A DNA stretch of 64,000 bases from Sutcliffiella cohnii (GCF_002250055.1 NZ_CP018866.1:2906501-2970500), one strand, 5' to 3'; positions 38,444 through 47,651 are shown, numbered from the stretch's first letter. Notes: a model not told the origin generated them from the letters alone. Program-made: numbers and translations.

Positions 38444-39616
38444 CTAACGCACCATTACGGTAATATTTCCAGCAGCAATAATAATCGTAATACTTAAGAA
38501 AAACATAAAAGAAACAATCGCTAAAGCTGCAAAAATATAAATAACACTTTTACTAATAATATCTAAACACGCAATAACTGGACCTCCACCAATTGGTTGC
38601 AAAAGTGCAGCTGCTAGTTTATATATAATCGCTAGTGATAAAACTTTTAAAGCAGGAAACGCGGCAATTAGTAATAAAACTACTACACCAAGTATACCGA
38701 CTGTATTCTTTAAAAGGAGAGAGGCGCTTATTACAGTATCTGTCGCATCTGTAAACATTCTTCCGATTACCGGAATGAAATTACCAGTGACGAATTTTGC
38801 CGTTCGAATCGTAATTCCATCTGCTACCGCAGCCGTTGCTCCTTGGACCGAAATAACTCCTAAGAAAACAGTTAAATAGATTCCGAGAATACCAACACTA
38901 ATATTCCGTAACAATTGTGCTAATTGCGTGACTTTATACTGTTCACTCAATGTGCTTACAATGCTTAAAATTGCCGATAAAAAAAGTAGAGGTAAAACAA
39001 CGTATTGAATTAATAATCCACTAGTATTCATTAAAAAGATGATAATTGGATGAAAGATTGATGCCGATACAAGGCCACCTGATGAAGCTATGAGAGCTAG
39101 CAGTAAAGGCACTAAAGCTAAGATGAAAGCCATCATATTTTGAATGGCATCTGTTGTGTAAGTGATTGCAATATGAAAACTATTCAGTGCGATGATGATT
39201 AACACCATAAATACGACGGAGTAGGCTATTTTGCTAACGGCTTTTTGATCAAAAGCATTTTGCAACGTCTGCAAGAACATACTAAAGATTGTTAGTAATA
39301 TTAAACTTCCAAGTAATTTACCGTTTGTTAACAGTTCATGAAATAAGTATTTTAAAAATCCTTTAAACCATTCGGATAAGGAGAACGACTTGTCCCCTGT
39401 TACATAATCAATAAAATCTCCTTTTTGACTTTCTGGCAGAAACCCACCATACTCCGTCATAATTTCATCCCAATATTGTTTAATTTCATCTACTCCTACT
39501 CGATCGAGCTGCTCTGTTACAATTTCAGAAGGAGTAGTTGGAGAGGCTTGTACTACAGTAGGTAGAAAAATCAATGCGACGACGAAGAGGGCAACAATTA
39601 CAACAAATCGGTTCAT
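38444..39616 (-). CDS. spoIIIAE: Stage III sporulation protein AE
   Basis: This 390-residue polytopic membrane protein has a signal-like N-terminus (FVVIVALFVVALIFLPTVVQAS), an external segment, then about eight hydrophobic helices from residue 90 on. It belongs to the SpoIIIAE family of the feeding-tube export apparatus. It lies 25 bases after spoIIIAD. Confidence 0.95.
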   Translation of the reverse strand: MNRFVVIVALFVVALIFLPTVVQASPTTPSEIVTEQLDRVGVDEIKQYWDEIMTEYGGFLPESQKGDFIDYVTGDKSFSLSEWFKGFLKYLFHELLTNGKLLGSLILLTIFSMFLQTLQNAFDQKAVSKIAYSVVFMVLIIIALNSFHIAITYTTDAIQNMMAFILALVPLLLALIASSGGLVSASIFHPIIIFLMNTSGLLIQYVVLPLLFLSAILSIVSTLSEQYKVTQLAQLLRNISVGILGIYLTVFLGVISVQGATAAVADGITIRTAKFVTGNFIPVIGRMFTDATDTVISASLLLKNTVGILGVVVLLLIAAFPALKVLSLAIIYKLAAALLQPIGGGPVIACLDIISKSVIYIFAALAIVSFMFFLSITIIIAAGNITVMVR

Positions 39617-39641
39617 CTTCTCCCCTCACTTTATTATAGTT

Positions 39642-40031
39642 TTATGATGGAATTAAATTAATAATTGTCTCAATAATCACAGTTAAGATAGGAATTGCCA
39701 TCGCTAAAATAAGAATTTTTCCACCTAATTCAATTTTGGAAGCAATGGCACCTTGTCCAGCATCTTTCGTTATTTGGGCACCAAATTCTGCGATGTAGGC
39801 AATTCCAATTATTTTTAAAATTGTTTCCACGTAGATCATATTAATGTTGGCGTTTATTGCGATTCTTTCTAGCATTCTAATAACTTCTAAAATTTGATCC
39901 ACTAAAAATAAAAAAATAACACACCCGACAAAAACTACGAGCATAAATGCAAACGTCGGTTTTTGTTCCTTTACAATTAATGCTAAAAAAGTAGCAACTA
40001 AACCGAGACCAACTATTTGAATAATTTCGAT
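39642..40031 (-). CDS. spoIIIAD: Stage III sporulation protein AD, apparent non-standard start codon
   Basis: The conserved SpoIIIAD protein (about 129 residues) reads IEIIQIVGLGLVATFLALIV, continues through an EQKPTFAF segment and ends in ETIINLIPS, with four hydrophobic helices. In frame, a TGA lies just before CCT-ATC-GAA-ATT. No ATG, GTG or TTG exists until the internal ATG at 39944, which would remove 29 conserved residues and the first helix. A strong AAGGGGTGG site lies 6 bases before ATC (40031), so initiation at ATC or ATT (40025) is likely. A sequencing indel near a GTG at 40038 is the alternative. Confidence 0.75.
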   Translation of the reverse strand: MEIIQIVGLGLVATFLALIVKEQKPTFAFMLVVFVGCVIFLFLVDQILEVIRMLERIAINANINMIYVETILKIIGIAYIAEFGAQITKDAGQGAIASKIELGGKILILAMAIPILTVIIETIINLIPS

Positions 40032-40045
40032 AGGTCACCACCCCT

Positions 40046-40252
40046 TTATTGAAACAAGAAGACCGACTTTATTTTTTTAAATAAATCCTCTACGATACTT
40101 GCAACCATAAATAATATATAAATAAATCCTAGTAGCGTTACCCAGTTGGCGTACTCTTCTTTACCTAACTGTTTTAAAACAGTATGCAAAAAAGCTACAA
40201 CAATTCCTATTCCTGCTATTTTAAATATGACATCAATTTCTATGCCCATCAT
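40046..40252 (-). CDS. spoIIIAC: Stage III sporulation protein AC
   Basis: This 68-residue protein has two transmembrane helices (about 9-29 and 39-56) around KQLGKEEYANWVTLLGF, the SpoIIIAC signature. It is a small membrane subunit of the SpoIIIA complex. Two adjacent ATGs follow AGGGGG; the second gives MGIEIDVIFKIAG. It lies 15 bases after spoIIIAB. Confidence 0.94.
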   Translation of the reverse strand: MMGIEIDVIFKIAGIGIVVAFLHTVLKQLGKEEYANWVTLLGFIYILFMVASIVEDLFKKIKSVFLFQ

Positions 40253-40267
40253 GCTTCCCCCTATTTT

Positions 40268-40780
40268 TTACATCAATAAGATAACGAGCAGTAGGCCCGT
40301 CAGTAGTCCGAGGCTTTTAACCATTTTTTCGTATTTCGCTTGTCGATCTCGGGCATCTAATTCTTCTCGTTCTAAATGTGTAAGTGCAAGGATAATATGT
40401 TTTTGCTGTGTACTTCGATCATGCTGTCCTAGCGTTTCACCAAATTGCTTTAGTATTTCTAGTTCTGCCTTTTTTAGAGCGGTATTCTTCCAAATTTCAT
40501 CTAAACTACTATTCCAAGCTTCCTTTACACTCTCTTCCGCCTTTCGTAATTTAGTTGCAAATTCTTCAAAAAACCAATTTAGTGGTTTATCAAGCTGTCC
40601 AGCTATATTTTTTGCTGCATCCGCTAACGGCATATGTCCATACATTATTTCTGCTTCTAGTGACTGTAAAGCAACCTTTAGCTGTCTTAGCTGTCTAGTA
40701 CGTTCTGTAAAATGTCGAGCAGCCTCGAGCCCTGCCCAAGAAGTGGCGACTAAAATGAGAACAGCTCCTAATATTTTCAT
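40268..40780 (-). CDS. spoIIIAB: Stage III sporulation protein AB
   Basis: This 170-residue protein has an N-terminal hydrophobic helix (LGAVLILVATSWAGLEAAR), a long helical middle and a C-terminal hydrophobic helix (SLGLLTGLLLVILLM). It resembles the GspF-like pilus/secretion platform family. It lies 10 bases after spoIIIAA. Confidence 0.94.
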   Translation of the reverse strand: MKILGAVLILVATSWAGLEAARHFTERTRQLRQLKVALQSLEAEIMYGHMPLADAAKNIAGQLDKPLNWFFEEFATKLRKAEESVKEAWNSSLDEIWKNTALKKAELEILKQFGETLGQHDRSTQQKHIILALTHLEREELDARDRQAKYEKMVKSLGLLTGLLLVILLM

Positions 40781-40790
40781 TTTTATACAC

Positions 40791-41705
40791 CTACTTCCCG
40801 TAAATTACTTTTCCCTGCTCATCCAATATTCGTTCAATCGACCCAGGACCGTTTGATCTTGTTAACAGTACAAATCGTTTAATCGCCTTTAAATCAAGAA
40901 TTTTTTTTATTGTTGGCCTTGTTTGCAACTCTTCAAGAGAGCTACCATGTACGGACATTAATAGCCCAACTCCTGCGTTTACAGCTTCCATCGTTGCTAT
41001 ACTATCTTCATCTCTTCCAATTTCATCTACAACAATTACATCAGGACTCATGGATCGTATTAGCATCATCATGCCTTCTGCTTTCGGGCAGCTATCTAAA
41101 ACATCTACCCTTACACCAAGCTCATGTTGAGGAATTCCTTTCACACTTCCTGCAATTTCTGATCGTTCATCTACAATACCAACCTTACAGGATGGAATAG
41201 AACGTTCTTTGTCACCCATGCTCATTATTCTTGCTATGTCTCTTAATAGAGTCGTTTTTCCTGTTTGTGGTGCACCGATTACCATTGTGCTTTCCCATTT
41301 TTCTCCATATAAATAAGGGATGAGTTTCGTTGCAATACCTATTTTTTGTTTAGCAATCCTAATATTAAAAGATGAAATATCACGGATTGCCTTAACTTTT
41401 CCTTTTTCAGTAATAACCTTCCCAGCAAGTCCAATTCGGTGACCGCCTGCAACCGTAATGTAACCACGTTTCAACTCTTCTTCTAATGCATAAATGGAAT
41501 ACTGACTAATCTTATTTAGAAGTTGTTGCCCATCTTCTTCTGTGACAGTGTAAGGGGGGAAAATCGGGACTCCGTCTGTAATGATCTCTAACGGACGCCT
41601 TACTCTTATTCGTATTTCTTCCACTCTTTCTTTAGTCATTGGAGAAAGGTTTTTAATAATAGAACTGATAGAAGTAGGCAGGACTGAAACAATATCATGT
41701 AACAT
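40791..41705 (-). CDS. spoIIIAA: Stage III sporulation protein AA (ATPase)
   Basis: This 304-residue secretion-type ATPase has Walker A GAPQTGKTT at about 144-152 and Walker B VIVVDEIGRDED. It probably energises the SpoIIIA-SpoIIQ feeding tube in the mother cell. It is first gene of the operon, with an AAGGAG site before the ATG and a sigma-E promoter about 30 bases upstream. Confidence 0.96.
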   Translation of the reverse strand: MLHDIVSVLPTSISSIIKNLSPMTKERVEEIRIRVRRPLEIITDGVPIFPPYTVTEEDGQQLLNKISQYSIYALEEELKRGYITVAGGHRIGLAGKVITEKGKVKAIRDISSFNIRIAKQKIGIATKLIPYLYGEKWESTMVIGAPQTGKTTLLRDIARIMSMGDKERSIPSCKVGIVDERSEIAGSVKGIPQHELGVRVDVLDSCPKAEGMMMLIRSMSPDVIVVDEIGRDEDSIATMEAVNAGVGLLMSVHGSSLEELQTRPTIKKILDLKAIKRFVLLTRSNGPGSIERILDEQGKVIYGK

Positions 41706-41737
41706 TTAAAGTGCTCCTTTTATACCTTTATTACTTA

Positions 41738-41767
41738 AATGTATGCAGGCTTGACCACCTTATATGC
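41738..41767 (-). promoter_or_regulatory. Sigma-E promoter of the spoIIIA operon
   Basis: On the minus strand GCATATAA and CATACATT are separated by 14 bases, close to the sigma-E pattern (ATATT-like -35, CATACAAT -10). Sigma-E control of spoIIIA is established in B. subtilis. Confidence 0.75.
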
Positions 41768-41791
41768 TATTCATCTTTAAAAAATAGATTG

Positions 41792-42073
41792 CTATTTATA
41801 TATTCCGTATAAAATAAAACCTACACCTATTAAAATGAATATTAGTTTTGAAAACGAGATTTCATCTGCCAAACTGATTAACCCGATCATCATCGTAGAA
41901 ATAAAAATTACAGGTCCGACTACAGCTAACATCGAGTTAACAATGATTGCTTTTTTCACATCATTTAACATAAAGATAACGATTGCGGCAGTTATTTCTA
42001 ATAATCCTGAAAAAAGCCTCAACCCTGCCATTGATAAAACAACTTGATCTACATTTGCGAATAACTTTTTCAT
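41792..42073 (-). CDS. yqhV: YqhV-like DUF2619 membrane protein
   Basis: This 93-residue protein has three hydrophobic helices (about 15-37, 42-65 and 72-91) and the DUF2619 start VDQVVLSMAGLRLFSGLLE. It matches YqhV of B. subtilis in length and in its place upstream of spoIIIAA. I chose the ATG at 42073, 5 bases after GGAGG, rather than a start 21 codons upstream. The function is unknown. Confidence 0.88.
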   Translation of the reverse strand: MKKLFANVDQVVLSMAGLRLFSGLLEITAAIVIFMLNDVKKAIIVNSMLAVVGPVIFISTMMIGLISLADEISFSKLIFILIGVGFILYGIYK

Positions 42074-42334
42074 CTTAACCTCCGAATTAGTAAATGATTG
42101 CAAAAGCACTACTTGTACAACGTATGCATGCGCCACTTGAATAAGAAGTAGTAGGAATAAAAATGTTAATAGGTAGAATATAAATAAAGAAGAATTTGAA
42201 TTATTAAGGTTTAGATGGGGTTAGGAGTATCGAAGAAATTTAATAGTTTGTCTAAATAATATGGTAATACGTTTTTGTTTATTACCATGGTGAAAAGGTG
42301 TATAATGATGAAAACTTATTTAGGGGGCTTGCCG

Positions 42335-42655
42335 ATGAATAAAACAGTTGCCCTTATTATGATTTTTTTAATAACTTGTTACGCTCAAATACTAGTTATT
42401 AAATACGATTCACTTAAAGAAATAGTTGTAATCCATGAAAGTGATTCTTCTTTCAACCAAACAGTAAACGGACCTAACATTCTCGATAACGAGATTAGCT
42501 TTCACAATACTAATTATTTTCAATATCTTCATATTGTATCTATAACGCTAGTAATATATATTGCAATATATGCATTTGTCCAAATGTATAGACGGCTTCG
42601 TTTATTACTGCCATTGTATTATCAATCCAACTATGTGATCTTACCTCTAAACTAA
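42335..42655 (+). CDS. Unknown small membrane protein, two helices
   Basis: This 106-residue protein has an N-terminal helix (ALIMIFLITCYAQILVI, about 5-22), an external-looking polar stretch (25-62) and a second helix (IVSITLVIYIAIYAFVQMY, about 66-86), then RRLRLLLP. I do not recognise the family. The ATG at 42335 has AGGGGG 7 bases upstream; starts further left at 42275 lack one. It is followed 26 bases later by a 37-residue membrane peptide on the same strand. Confidence 0.6.
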   Translation: MNKTVALIMIFLITCYAQILVIKYDSLKEIVVIHESDSSFNQTVNGPNILDNEISFHNTNYFQYLHIVSITLVIYIAIYAFVQMYRRLRLLLPLYYQSNYVILPLN

Positions 42656-42681
42656 TTATTACTATTAAGGAGGTAACTAAC

Positions 42682-42795
42682 ATGTGGATTAGATTAATGA
42701 TAAGTGTATTTTCAGTTACTGCTATCACTCTATTTTCCTATCAAGCTATTGAAATTTTCCATGCTTATGTAGAGTTTTTCAAAAGTAAAAATTAA
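42682..42795 (+). CDS. 37-residue single-helix membrane peptide
   Basis: An AAGGAGG site lies 8 bases before an ATG opening a 37-codon ORF: MWIRLMISVFSVTAITLFSY, then QAIEIFHAYVEFFKSKN. It has one hydrophobic helix and a polar tail. No family is recognised. It lies just downstream of another small membrane protein and just before a long hairpin that can terminate transcription, so the two are probably one transcript. Confidence 0.6.
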   Translation: MWIRLMISVFSVTAITLFSYQAIEIFHAYVEFFKSKN

Positions 42796-42803
42796 TAGAA
42801 GCT

Positions 42804-43048
42804 AAAGAGGTTGGGACAAAACTAAAACGATCATGTAAAAAAACGAACTATCGCAGAATTAGCGGAGGAAATATACGTAGACTCCTGCGGGAGGAAAGGC
42901 ATAGGTGAGACCCCGCAGTGCAGAGCACGAGGAGGCTCACCAGCCGCCCGCGGAAAGCGTAGTATATTTCCGGAGCGACTTTCCCCCGATATTCTTTGTT
43001 CGTTTTTTACTTTGATAGAAATAGTTGTGTCCCGACCTCTTTTTTTTA
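42804..43048. repeat. GC-rich nested-palindrome repeat, copy 2, ending as a plus-strand terminator
   Basis: The element folds end to end. Outer arms AAAGAGGTTGGGACA (42804) and TGTCCCGACCTCTTT (to about 43042) enclose GTAAAAAAACGAAC with GTTCGTTTTTTAC, then GGAAATATAC with GTATATTTCC, and GGTGAG with CTCACC at the centre. The right end runs into eight Ts on the plus strand. The core shares blocks with 35901-36170 in reverse orientation. It separates two small membrane genes from the ABC exporter genes. Confidence 0.85.
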
Positions 43049-43125
43049 ATTTCAGAGATTACTCAACACATTACTATATTATGGTAAAATTAGTAGAATA
43101 ACTCATAATAAATGGAGATGGTTTT

Positions 43126-43908
43126 ATGTTTGATGAGAAAATAGTATCGATAAGAAACCTTAAAAAAAGCTATGGTCCAAAAGAAGTACTAAAAGGAGTA
43201 TCCTTTGACGTTTTTCGAGGTCAAATAATTGGTTATATTGGTCCGAATGGGGCAGGGAAAAGTACTACCGTTAAATTAATATTAGGTATTGAAGAAGGCT
43301 TTAGAGGAGTTATTGAAATTTTCGGTAAAAATATTTCAGATGGAAATATCCAATTTAAGCAGAAAATTGGGTATGTACCAGAAATTGCCGAAGTTTACGA
43401 TAACCTTACAGGACATGAATATCTTACATTTATAGGTGAATTATATGGATTAGACTTTGAATTGGCCGACTATAAAGCAAGAGAACTTATGGAGTTATTT
43501 GGAGTTGGAGAAGTCTATCATTCTCGCATTGCCTCTTATTCTAAAGGTATGAGGCAAAAACTTTTAATCATTTCTAGTTTATTACATAATCCCGATTTAT
43601 TATTTTTTGACGAACCGATTAACGGATTGGATGCTAATAGTGTCATGATTTTTAAAGAAATAATGACTCAGTTAGCGAAAGATGGAAAAACAATCTTTTA
43701 TTCTTCACATATTATGGATGTAGTTGAGAAAATAAGTAGTCGCATTATTCTATTACACGACGGGAAAATTTCAGCAGATGGCACATTTGAAGAGTTAAAA
43801 CTTCAAAATAAAGAAGGAACTTTAGAAGAAATTTTTAATGAACTAACTGGATTTAACGAACATAAAGAGATTGGTTCCAAATTTGTGTCCGTCGTAAAAG
43901 AGGTGTAA
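43126..43908 (+). CDS. ABC transporter ATP-binding protein
   Basis: This 260-residue ABC ATPase has Walker A GPNGAGKST at 39-47, a Q-loop (KQKIGYVPE), a divergent signature YSKGMRQK in place of LSGGQ, Walker B LLFFDEP and a switch His (YSSHIMDVVEK). That signature form is common in ABC-2 type exporters. It pairs with the permease starting 3 bases after its stop. The substrate cannot be told. Confidence 0.93.
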   Translation: MFDEKIVSIRNLKKSYGPKEVLKGVSFDVFRGQIIGYIGPNGAGKSTTVKLILGIEEGFRGVIEIFGKNISDGNIQFKQKIGYVPEIAEVYDNLTGHEYLTFIGELYGLDFELADYKARELMELFGVGEVYHSRIASYSKGMRQKLLIISSLLHNPDLLFFDEPINGLDANSVMIFKEIMTQLAKDGKTIFYSSHIMDVVEKISSRIILLHDGKISADGTFEELKLQNKEGTLEEIFNELTGFNEHKEIGSKFVSVVKEV

Positions 43909-43910
43909 AA

Positions 43911-45554
43911 GTGAAAGAGTTTTTTACATTAAAGTTGTTAGACCGTTTTCAATGGGTATTTAATCGTAGTGATATAGATTACAAAATGATGAGAAAACTA
44001 CTTCAAGTTAAGTTTACGATGGATGGTCGTAGAGTACCTACTATTTTTCAGCAAAACAACCGGAAAAAAGTTGAAACAGATAGTAATCAATACGTTAAGT
44101 CGCTATGGATATATGTATTATTTGGTCTTTTCATGATTCCGTTTATTCTTATGGATAACAATTACATGTTTCAAATGAGTTTCGTTTACGGAATATTAAT
44201 ATTCATTATTAGTACATCGCTAATATCTGATTTTTCTTCTGTTTTACTAGATGTTCGTGACAGAAATATATTATATCCAAAACCTATAAATAAAAAGACT
44301 ATTAGTGCAGCTAAAGCCATTCATGTTACAACTTACTTATGCTTATTAACAGTAGCTATTGTAGGTATACCGTTAATTGTCGGGTTATTTAGACACGGCC
44401 TATTATTTTTTCTACTTGCCATTTTTTCTATTATATTTATTGATATATTTGTTGTCGTTCTAACAGCACTCATTTATATATGGATATTGAAATTTTTTGA
44501 TGGCGAGAAGCTGAAAGATATTATTAATTATGTTCAAATAGGTCTTTCACTTGCGATAATGATTGGTTACCAACTTTTAGCTCGTTCATTCGAACTAATG
44601 GACTACATCATTGTGTTAGAACCTGAGTGGTGGCAGCTATTCATTATCCCAATGTGGTACGGTGCATTAATGGAAATTACTTTAGGTAATAGTGTAAATA
44701 ACTTTTATATACTGTTAGCGTTATTAAGTGTAGCAATCCCTATTATATCCATTTGGTTATATGTTAAATTGCTCCCTACTTTTGAAAGAAATTTACAAAA
44801 GCTCACCTATCACGGAAAAGTTAAATACAAAAAGCAACCAAAATACAAGGAATGGTTTATGAATATCATTTGTACTTCAAAAGAAGAAAAAGTATTTTTC
44901 CGTTTTGCTAGTTTGATGATGAAAAACGAACGAGATTTTAAGCTTAAAGTATATCCGTCACTTGGCTTTTCGTTTGTAATTCCTTTTATTTTTCTTTTTA
45001 ATGTTTTCAAAACAGACTCTGGGTTTGATCCTCTCACTAGCAAAGCGTATCTTAATATTTACTTTAGTCTCATCATTATCCCTACAGTAGTATTAATGTT
45101 AAATTACTCCGGAAAATTTAAAGGTGCGTGGGTATTTAAAGTAGCACCGTTAGAGGAGTTAAAACCAATTTTCAGTGGAACGATAAAAGCCTTTCTCGTA
45201 AAACTTTATTTACCGATTTATTTAACGTTAAGTGTCATCTTTATGTTTATTTTTGGTGTTCGAATTTTACCGGACTTACTATTAGTTTTGGTTAACGCTT
45301 GTAATTTCAGTATTATTTGTTTTTATATATTAAATAAAGGACTCCCATTTTCCGAATCCTTTGATTCATCGAACGAAGGAAGTGGAACAATCATTTTTCT
45401 TACAATGCTCATTGTTGGACTTTTTGCAGGGATACACCTAATTAGTACACTTATCAATTTTGGACAATATATTTTTATCGTTATTTCGCTAATCAATCTA
45501 ATCGTCCTCTGGAAAAAAGCTTTCAATAAATCATGGAAAACTCTCTATTCCTAG
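43911..45554 (+). CDS. ABC exporter permease, unknown substrate
   Basis: This 547-residue protein has about twelve hydrophobic helices in two groups (roughly 70-265 and 345-540) with a charged loop of about 70 residues between them. The start is GTG at 43911 after an AGAGGTG site in the end of the ATPase gene. Gene pairing marks it as the membrane half of the ABC exporter. I cannot assign a substrate or name. Confidence 0.85.
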   Translation: MKEFFTLKLLDRFQWVFNRSDIDYKMMRKLLQVKFTMDGRRVPTIFQQNNRKKVETDSNQYVKSLWIYVLFGLFMIPFILMDNNYMFQMSFVYGILIFIISTSLISDFSSVLLDVRDRNILYPKPINKKTISAAKAIHVTTYLCLLTVAIVGIPLIVGLFRHGLLFFLLAIFSIIFIDIFVVVLTALIYIWILKFFDGEKLKDIINYVQIGLSLAIMIGYQLLARSFELMDYIIVLEPEWWQLFIIPMWYGALMEITLGNSVNNFYILLALLSVAIPIISIWLYVKLLPTFERNLQKLTYHGKVKYKKQPKYKEWFMNIICTSKEEKVFFRFASLMMKNERDFKLKVYPSLGFSFVIPFIFLFNVFKTDSGFDPLTSKAYLNIYFSLIIIPTVVLMLNYSGKFKGAWVFKVAPLEELKPIFSGTIKAFLVKLYLPIYLTLSVIFMFIFGVRILPDLLLVLVNACNFSIICFYILNKGLPFSESFDSSNEGSGTIIFLTMLIVGLFAGIHLISTLINFGQYIFIVISLINLIVLWKKAFNKSWKTLYS

Positions 45555-45564
45555 TTACACCATA

Positions 45565-45598
45565 AAAAACACCGACCATTATTTTGGCCGGTGTTTTT
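45565..45598. terminator. Bidirectional terminator between the ABC permease and malL
   Basis: AAACACCGACC and GGCCGGTGTTT pair with one mismatch. T-runs follow on both strands, serving the convergent genes. Confidence 0.9.
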
Positions 45599-45605
45599 CT
45601 GTTAT

Positions 45606-47279
45606 TTATTTTTTCACTACATAAACCCTTGTTTCATAAGGCTTAAGTTCAAAGTTCGTAATACCTTTATGAGAAGGAACCTCATAATTAGAAAGTTTTA
45701 AATTACTTGAAGAAAGTACAATGTTATCAAATTTATAAGTTGCTTCTTCTCCAGATAAGTTACTTATAACGACTGCAGTCGTATCATTTAATGTTCTTGT
45801 GTATGCGTAAACTTTATCATCGTCTTCTAAAATGAGGTTGTATATACCGTAAACGAATACTTCTTCTGACTTACGAAGCTTTATCATATCGCGATAATAG
45901 CTTAATACAGATGTTGGGTCATTCCACTGAGCTTCAACGTTAATCTTCGTGTAGTTTTCATTTACCCCTAACCATGGCGTTCCAGTAGTAAAGCCAGCAT
46001 TTGGCTCACTATTCCATTGCATAGGTGTTCTGGAATTGTCTCTTCCTTTCATCCAAATCGATTCCATTACTTTTTGCGCATATTCTCGACCTTTTTTACT
46101 TTCAATTGTATATAAGTTTTTCATCGCAACATCATCATAATGATCAATTGAATCAAACTTTACATTTGTCATGCCTAACTCTTGACCTTGATAGATGAAT
46201 GGTGTTCCCTGCATTAAGAAATAAAGAGAGGCTAACGATTTTGCACTTTCTCCTAAATATTCTTTATCATTCCCCCATGTTGAAACAGAGCGTGCTTGAT
46301 CATGGTTTTCTAAAAACAATGCGTTCCAACCATTTCCTTCAAGCCCTTTTTGCCATTTTGTTAAAGTTTCTTTTAGTTGAATAACGTCAACTCCGCCTTC
46401 CGTTCCTTTTTCCCAAAGTCCTAGATGCTCAAATTGAAAAATCATATTGAACTTACCGTTCTCTTCTCCTACCCATTCATCTGCTTGCTCAATTTTAACT
46501 CCATTCGCTTCGCCAACAGTCATAATATCATAACGTGCAAACGTTTGCGTTTTTAACTCTTCTAAAAACGGTTGAATTCCATCAACATTCATCATGTACT
46601 CAAAGGAAGGTACGTAATCTAATTTTTTAGGATTAGGCAAATCAGGGAAACCTTGCTCTTTTTTAATATGCGAAATAGCGTCAACACGGAAACCGTCAAT
46701 ACCCTTATCTAACCACCAGTTAACCATATCGTACAATGCAAAGCGCACATCTTTATTTTCCCAGTTTAAATCTGGCTGTTTTTTATCAAATAGATGCATA
46801 TAATACTGTTCTGTTTCCTTATCATACTCCCAAACAGATCCACTGAAAATACTTTCCCAGTTATTTGGCTCTGAGCCATCTGGCTTTCCATCTTGCCAAA
46901 TATACCAGTCACGCTTCGGATTTTCTTTAGAAGAACGAGATTCAATAAACCATTCATGCTCATCACTTGTATGGTTAATAACTAAATCTATAATTAACTT
47001 CATCCCTCTTTTATGCGTTTCTTCTAATAGTAGGTCAAAATCTTCCATTGTTCCAAAGTCATCCATAATATCTTGATAATCACTTATGTCATAACCATTA
47101 TCAGCATTTGGTGATTTGTACATCGGACAAATCCAAATAACATCTATTCCTAATTCTTTTAAATAGTCTAACTTTGTTATGATACCTTTTAAGTCTCCGA
47201 TCCCATCTCCATTAGAATCAACAAAGCTCCTCGGATAAATTTGATATGCAACTGCTTCTTTCCACCACGTTTTTTTCAA
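45606..47279 (-). CDS. malL: Oligo-1,6-glucosidase / alpha-glucosidase (GH13)
   Basis: This 557-residue GH13 enzyme has TWWKEAVAYQIYPRSFVDSN at its N-terminus, the nucleophile D200 in GFRVDAISH, acid E257 in TVGEANGV, and NHDQ at 325-328. It hydrolyses isomalto- and malto-oligosaccharides in the cytoplasm. I chose the TTG start at 47279, 6 bases after AGGGAGTG, which gives the usual family length; an open frame extends 82 codons upstream but lacks homology. A trehalose-6-phosphate hydrolase is a close relative, but no trehalose PTS gene is present. A CcpA/LacI-like operator lies upstream. Confidence 0.88.
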   Translation of the reverse strand: MKKTWWKEAVAYQIYPRSFVDSNGDGIGDLKGIITKLDYLKELGIDVIWICPMYKSPNADNGYDISDYQDIMDDFGTMEDFDLLLEETHKRGMKLIIDLVINHTSDEHEWFIESRSSKENPKRDWYIWQDGKPDGSEPNNWESIFSGSVWEYDKETEQYYMHLFDKKQPDLNWENKDVRFALYDMVNWWLDKGIDGFRVDAISHIKKEQGFPDLPNPKKLDYVPSFEYMMNVDGIQPFLEELKTQTFARYDIMTVGEANGVKIEQADEWVGEENGKFNMIFQFEHLGLWEKGTEGGVDVIQLKETLTKWQKGLEGNGWNALFLENHDQARSVSTWGNDKEYLGESAKSLASLYFLMQGTPFIYQGQELGMTNVKFDSIDHYDDVAMKNLYTIESKKGREYAQKVMESIWMKGRDNSRTPMQWNSEPNAGFTTGTPWLGVNENYTKINVEAQWNDPTSVLSYYRDMIKLRKSEEVFVYGIYNLILEDDDKVYAYTRTLNDTTAVVISNLSGEEATYKFDNIVLSSSNLKLSNYEVPSHKGITNFELKPYETRVYVVKK

Positions 47280-47359
47280 AATAAACACTCCCTTAATATA
47301 GAAAAACTGAATTTCGCTTTTAGTTTTAAGTTGTCTATCTTCTGTTTTTCTTATAGAAC

Positions 47360-47389
47360 TTATAAGTGCATGCACATTTTGTGATGCAA
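47360..47389 (-). promoter_or_regulatory. Candidate sigma-A promoter of malL
   Basis: On the minus strand TTGCAT (47384-47389) and TTATAA (47360-47365) are 18 bases apart. GTGCATGCAC, a palindrome, lies in the spacer. Confidence 0.4.
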
Positions 47390-47406
47390 ATAAGATAAAA
47401 AGAAAT

Positions 47407-47422
47407 TGCGTAAACGTTTGCA
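47407..47422. promoter_or_regulatory. LacI/CcpA-type operator upstream of malL
   Basis: TGCGTAAACGTTTGCA is nearly symmetric around AACGTT and matches the cre consensus at 12 of 14 positions. It lies about 17 bases upstream of the -35 box, where it might activate or bind a local LacI-type regulator. Confidence 0.5.
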
Positions 47423-47651
47423 CAAATAGATAAAAAAAATTAGGCATACTGCTCATCCTTACTATATCATGTTTTACAAAGAATTCAATAAAAATTTTCA
47501 AACAGGATATTAGGACTATATTCATTAATTTTGTTTTGTATAAAGGAATTCAATCGATACTTTTATGGATGATAAAACGTGAATTGGTAAAACTAGTAGA
47601 TAACAATTTATGTTGAGGATCTTGCAAAATTAAAATAGTAGGTGTTGCATC

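Noticed and set aside
47280..47525. 82-codon N-terminal extension of the glucosidase frame
   Set aside because: The extension has no GH13 similarity, contains the promoter region and an operator, and the TTG at 47279 has its own ribosome site.
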